From JAIPAH01 sp964345255 (GTDB lineage Bacteria; Bacteroidota; Bacteroidia; Bacteroidales; JAIPAH01): a stretch of 17,914 nt of DNA. Position numbers and translations under genes: made by a program. Location: NCBI GenBank assembly GCA_964345255.1, contig CAYFQK010000041.1, forward strand, positions 1 to 17,914, written 5' to 3'. The notes below the pieces were generated by a model that made no database searches, had not been told where the DNA came from, and saw only the letters and a program-made list of their open reading frames with translations. Shown here piece after piece: positions 14,818-17,914 of the stretch. How positions within the stretch are numbered: the first letter of the stretch is position 1; each line of letters starts with the position of its first letter.

Positions 14818-16116
14818 CTAATGGTTTGTTTTTGAATTCAATACTTTTTTGTACACTTCTTTTACAAGGGTCGCTGCCTTTTCCCATTTTAAATTGTCGA
14901 CTTCTGTTTTGCCATAGTTCCTAAACATTTTCGAGAGGGCGTCGTAATGCAGTAATCCGTAAATGGCATTGGACAAGGCGTCGATATCCCAGAAATCCAC
15001 CTTCAGGGCATGTTTCAGGATCTCTGAAACGCCCGATTGTTTGGAGATGACTACCGGAACGTTTGAGCGCATAGCCTCCAGGGGTGAAATACCGAAAGGT
15101 TCCGATACCGAGGGCATCACATATACATCACTCAAGGCAAACATGGTATCTACTTCCGGGCTTTTCAAAAATCCTGTGAAGTGAAAACGATCGGCGATGC
15201 GCAGAGCCGCAGCCCTCCGGATAATTTTTTGGAGCATATCGCCCGAACCGGCCATGACAAATCGCACATTTTTATCGCGCTGCAGGATTTGGTAAGCGGC
15301 TTCCACAAAATATTCCGGTCCTTTTTGATAGGTGATTCGTCCTAAGAAAGTAACGATTTTTTCAGGGAATGCTTTTTGTGCTTCGGTCACTTCCTTGGCT
15401 TTGGGGATGACCGCGTTGTGTACCACATCAATTTTATCCTCGCGAATGCCATAATCGTTAATCAAAATGTTTTTGGTAAGCTGGCTTACGGCGATAATGC
15501 GGTCGGCCGCTTCGAATCCTCGCTTTTCAACATCATACACCAGGGGGTTGATATTCTCCCGTCCCGAGCGGTCAAACTCCGTGGCATGGATGTGAATTAC
15601 AAGGGGCTTCCCCGAAGCTTCCGCGGCTGCGATTCCCGAAGGATAGGTAAGCCAATCATGAGCATGAATCAAATCATGTGGCTCGTGTTTGGCAATTTCG
15701 GAGGCTACAATGGCGTAGCGCATGATCTCTTCATGCAAGTTTTTCCCATAACTTCCCGAGAAATCATACCGGGCGGTCAAGGTCTTTTCTCCCTCTTTTT
15801 CCGTTCGCTTTTCTTCTTTATCGACAATGTCATAATATTCTTCAGGCGAGACATAGGGTACAAGGTTAGAGCCTACTTCTACATAAGAAACACGATTCCA
15901 GTAATCTTTAAAAATAAGGTCATTATAGTTGACCTCCACATCCGAGGCATTGACTATGCGTACATTGGTTTCATCCTCGTCGCCATAGGCTTTGGGTACC
16001 ACGAAGCGAATATTCACCTTATTGGCTGCCAGTCCGTTTGTCAAACCGAAACATGCTGTTCCCAATCCGCCGGTGATGTGGGGAGGAAACTCCCAGCCAA
16101 ACATCAGTACTTTCAT
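14818..16116 (-). CDS. GT4 glycosyltransferase, glycogen synthase-like
   Basis: A 432-residue GT-B fold transferase. It has the N-terminal glycine loop FPPHITGGLGT at 10-20, HAHDWLTYPSGI at 151-162, the C-terminal domain start FLGRITYQKGPEYF at 257-270, and the retaining GT4 signature SEPFGISPLEAM with Glu339 and Glu347. The TGGLG loop and HAHDW are shared with starch and glycogen synthases, so it may build alpha-1,4-glucan or a primer for it. Many GT4 enzymes have other acceptors, so donor and product stay open. It lacks a signal peptide. It lies 21 bases after the GH133 debranching gene and 1 base before the GH57 gene, forming one operon. Its context strongly favours an alpha-glucan role. 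Confidence 0.88.
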   Translation of the reverse strand: MKVLMFGWEFPPHITGGLGTACFGLTNGLAANKVNIRFVVPKAYGDEDETNVRIVNASDVEVNYNDLIFKDYWNRVSYVEVGSNLVPYVSPEEYYDIVDKEEKRTEKEGEKTLTARYDFSGSYGKNLHEEIMRYAIVASEIAKHEPHDLIHAHDWLTYPSGIAAAEASGKPLVIHIHATEFDRSGRENINPLVYDVEKRGFEAADRIIAVSQLTKNILINDYGIREDKIDVVHNAVIPKAKEVTEAQKAFPEKIVTFLGRITYQKGPEYFVEAAYQILQRDKNVRFVMAGSGDMLQKIIRRAAALRIADRFHFTGFLKSPEVDTMFALSDVYVMPSVSEPFGISPLEAMRSNVPVVISKQSGVSEILKHALKVDFWDIDALSNAIYGLLHYDALSKMFRNYGKTEVDNLKWEKAATLVKEVYKKVLNSKTNH

Positions 16117-16137
16117 TGGGCCGCTCCTTTTATTCTT

Positions 16138-17914
16138 TTAGTTTTCATATTTCTTTATTAAATCCCTGATTCTTAACAGCTCGGCGACATTCCACGCCTG
16201 TGAAATGTTACCTCCGTTTTCGTAAGGAGGATTTCCTGAATATACCTCCGAGATTGTTCCAATACCGTGATTGATCATCTCATCTTCAAAACCGTGATAA
16301 AGCTTTTTGATGAGTGGGACACCCTGGTCCCCACTGATTTTCAAATACCCTTCTGCAAAATGTCCCAGCAGCCAGGGCCAGGCCGTTCCCTGGTGATAGG
16401 CCCGGTGACGCTGATTCTGATTTCCTTTATATTCTCCTTCGTAATTACGGTTTCGCGGCGAAAGCGATCGTAATCCGCGTGGAGTTACCAAATGGTCATG
16501 CAAAACGTGTAAAATGTCCCTTATTTTATCTTCTTCTATTGGAGTATAGGGCAAAGAAGTAGCAATAACCATATTGGGCCGTATCTCCCAATGAGCCTCT
16601 TCGTTGTCAACGTAATCGGCGAGATAGCCTTTTTCCCGGTCCCAGAACATATTCATAAAGCTATCCGGGAAGATTTCAGCCCTCTCTTTCCATTGATTGA
16701 CAAAGGTTTTATCACCCGCTTTTCCGGCAGCCTCCAGGGCAAATTTCATGGCATTGTACCACAAAGCATTTATTTCGACGGTCATCCCTATGCGCGGTGT
16801 GACGGGCTGTCCCTCCGCGTAAGCATCCATCCATGTTACTGCTTTTCCCTGAATACCGGCCCACACCAAGCCATTATCACGCACCTTAATGTCAAAAGCG
16901 GTACCTTCCAGGTAGCCGTTCAACACTTGTTGGATAGGTATTTTGTAATCTTTCCATACTTTGGCGGCGTCACCGGTATACTCAGCAAGCTGCTGAAGAC
17001 TTCGGATAAACCACAATGGAGCATCAGCGGAGTCAAATTTCTCTTTTAACATTCCTCCGACATTGGGGAACAGAGGGCCTTTCATGGATTTAACCATCGT
17101 TTTCACCACTTTGTGGAAAATGTCGGGGCGGTTAAGCGAGAGTGTCAATCCCGCAAGAGCTACAAAAGTATCTCGTCCCCTAATACCGAACCGGGGATAT
17201 CCGGCCACAACCTGTGCCTTTTCTTTTTCCCGGATAATGAATTGTTCCGCCGAGTTTTCGAGGCAGTGCTCAAAGCTATCCCTGGGAGTGCGCTTGTTTT
17301 TCTCACGGTAAAACATATTCTTCATTGTTGCCGGATTTACTTCATCCAGGCTGGCTGAAAAGACTATGCTCTCCCCTTTTTTAATGGGTATTTCAAAATA
17401 ACCCGGTGCAAACAAATCTTCCTGGTAATCATATCCGCGTTCCTGCTCGCGGAAATACTCGATGTTGTAAAACCAGTCCGGGACATGGATATATTCCGGG
17501 TTTTTGGAAAACTGCATAAAAACGGGCGTATAGCTATCGTATAACTGTAATTGGATGCCGTTTTTAGCCGGTTGAAATTTCTTGTTGACGTAGGTATTCG
17601 CTTTACTAAGGGAATGTCTTCCTCTGAATGCCAGTAAGGGTCTGAATTGAAGGGTGGTATCGGAATGAGCGTCCATCAAGGTATAACGAATCATAATACG
17701 GGACGTGTTAAAAGTGAAAAGACTTTCTTTTTTAAGCACTACACCCCCCACGCGATAAATCAGGGTGGGAATAGGCTCAGAGTCGAAATCCCTGACATAT
17801 TTATGACCGCCGGGCTTGTAAAACCCACCGGGGTATTTATGGATACCCAGGTTGAAGGCGGTATCTCGCTGGATAATGGTTTCATCAAAGGTGGAAAGCA
17901 AAACATGAAGCTCA
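16138..17914 (-). CDS. Glycogen debranching enzyme, GH133 amylo-alpha-1,6-glucosidase (5' end cut)
   Basis: The frame is open to the right edge: in-frame codons for ELHV precede the apparent TTG at 17901, so that codon is not the true start and 591 C-terminal residues are visible. An N-terminal sugar-binding-like domain (about the first 190 visible residues, LLSTFDETIIQRD, GGFYKPGGHKYVRDF) matches the bacterial/archaeal GDE N-domain. An (alpha/alpha)6 catalytic domain follows, with GYPRFGIRGRDTFVALAG near 17180, WMDAYAEGQPVTPRIGMTVEINALWYNAM near 16800, and HQGTAWPWLLGHFAEGYL near 16370. It hydrolyses alpha-1,6 branch stubs. Probably some 60 residues, including the NTRRYHGLL-type motif usual in this family, lie outside the window. 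No break is seen in the visible part. It heads the operon with GT4 and GH57 as far as can be seen. Confidence 0.93.
   Translation of the reverse strand, partial: ELHVLLSTFDETIIQRDTAFNLGIHKYPGGFYKPGGHKYVRDFDSEPIPTLIYRVGGVVLKKESLFTFNTSRIMIRYTLMDAHSDTTLQFRPLLAFRGRHSLSKANTYVNKKFQPAKNGIQLQLYDSYTPVFMQFSKNPEYIHVPDWFYNIEYFREQERGYDYQEDLFAPGYFEIPIKKGESIVFSASLDEVNPATMKNMFYREKNKRTPRDSFEHCLENSAEQFIIREKEKAQVVAGYPRFGIRGRDTFVALAGLTLSLNRPDIFHKVVKTMVKSMKGPLFPNVGGMLKEKFDSADAPLWFIRSLQQLAEYTGDAAKVWKDYKIPIQQVLNGYLEGTAFDIKVRDNGLVWAGIQGKAVTWMDAYAEGQPVTPRIGMTVEINALWYNAMKFALEAAGKAGDKTFVNQWKERAEIFPDSFMNMFWDREKGYLADYVDNEEAHWEIRPNMVIATSLPYTPIEEDKIRDILHVLHDHLVTPRGLRSLSPRNRNYEGEYKGNQNQRHRAYHQGTAWPWLLGHFAEGYLKISGDQGVPLIKKLYHGFEDEMINHGIGTISEVYSGNPPYENGGNISQAWNVAELLRIRDLIKKYEN

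Noticed and set aside
15376..16161. Long plus-strand ORF (261 codons) opposite the GT4 gene
   Set aside because: Antisense to a well-supported GT4 gene, spanning the operon junction, with no family resemblance.
17899..17901. TTG as the start codon of the GH133 gene
   Set aside because: The same frame stays open to the window edge (ELHV before it), and the family needs roughly 60 more N-terminal residues; the gene is simply cut by the window.
1..17914. Mobile elements, CRISPR repeats, tRNA genes or defence genes
   Set aside because: I looked for spaced direct repeats, terminal inverted repeats with transposase frames, tRNA-like ends and known defence motifs and saw none; all long frames are housekeeping or glycogen genes.

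Overview
The window comes from a member of the Bacteroidota, most likely the Bacteroidales/Marinilabiliales side of the phylum, though rank below phylum is inference. The signs are a GldH-type gliding lipoprotein, a lipoprotein with a DUF4369-like domain joined to a TlpA thioredoxin domain, a purH-mreBCD gene string, a eukaryote-like GT3 glycogen synthase, A-rich start regions without Shine-Dalgarno sites, and promoter -7 boxes of the TAnnTTTG type. Base composition looks even throughout. There is no tRNA, rRNA, insertion sequence, phage gene, CRISPR array or other sign of recent transfer. No intergenic stretch exceeds 200 bases.

Left part (1-5437, all minus strand). purH heads a tight run purH-mreB-mreC-mreD, with gaps of 21 and 13 bases and then a TAGTG stop/start overlap. 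After a 154-base gap comes a thioredoxin-like lipoprotein gene closed by a strong terminator. A gldH-like lipoprotein gene follows and is cut by the left edge. The mrdA (PBP2) and rodA genes that usually follow mreD in this phylum are missing here.

Middle (5438-8880, plus strand). A lone MacB/FtsX-type ABC permease gene is followed by aspS (aspartyl-tRNA synthetase). aspS converges on the glycogen genes, and a symmetric hairpin at 8837-8875 can terminate both strands.

Right part (8886-17914, all minus strand). This is a glycogen (alpha-1,4-glucan) metabolism cluster. In transcription order it holds a GH133 debranching enzyme (cut by the right edge), a GT4 glycogen-synthase-like transferase, a GH57 alpha-amylase-like hydrolase, then a 1412-residue protein. 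That protein joins a complete GT3 glycogen synthase to a complete GT35 alpha-glucan phosphorylase. The first three genes are 21 and 1 bases apart and look like one operon. The fused gene follows a 171-base gap rich in dyad symmetries and may have its own promoter or control. Together the set covers chain elongation (GT3, perhaps GT4), phosphorolysis (GT35), alpha-1,6 debranching (GH133) and internal alpha-glucan cleavage or transfer (GH57). No ADP-glucose pyrophosphorylase (glgC) or GH13 branching enzyme (glgB) is present.

I see no undescribed defence or mobile system. The most interesting element is the synthase-phosphorylase fusion and its apparent lack of the arginine cluster that mediates glucose-6-phosphate control in eukaryotic synthases.
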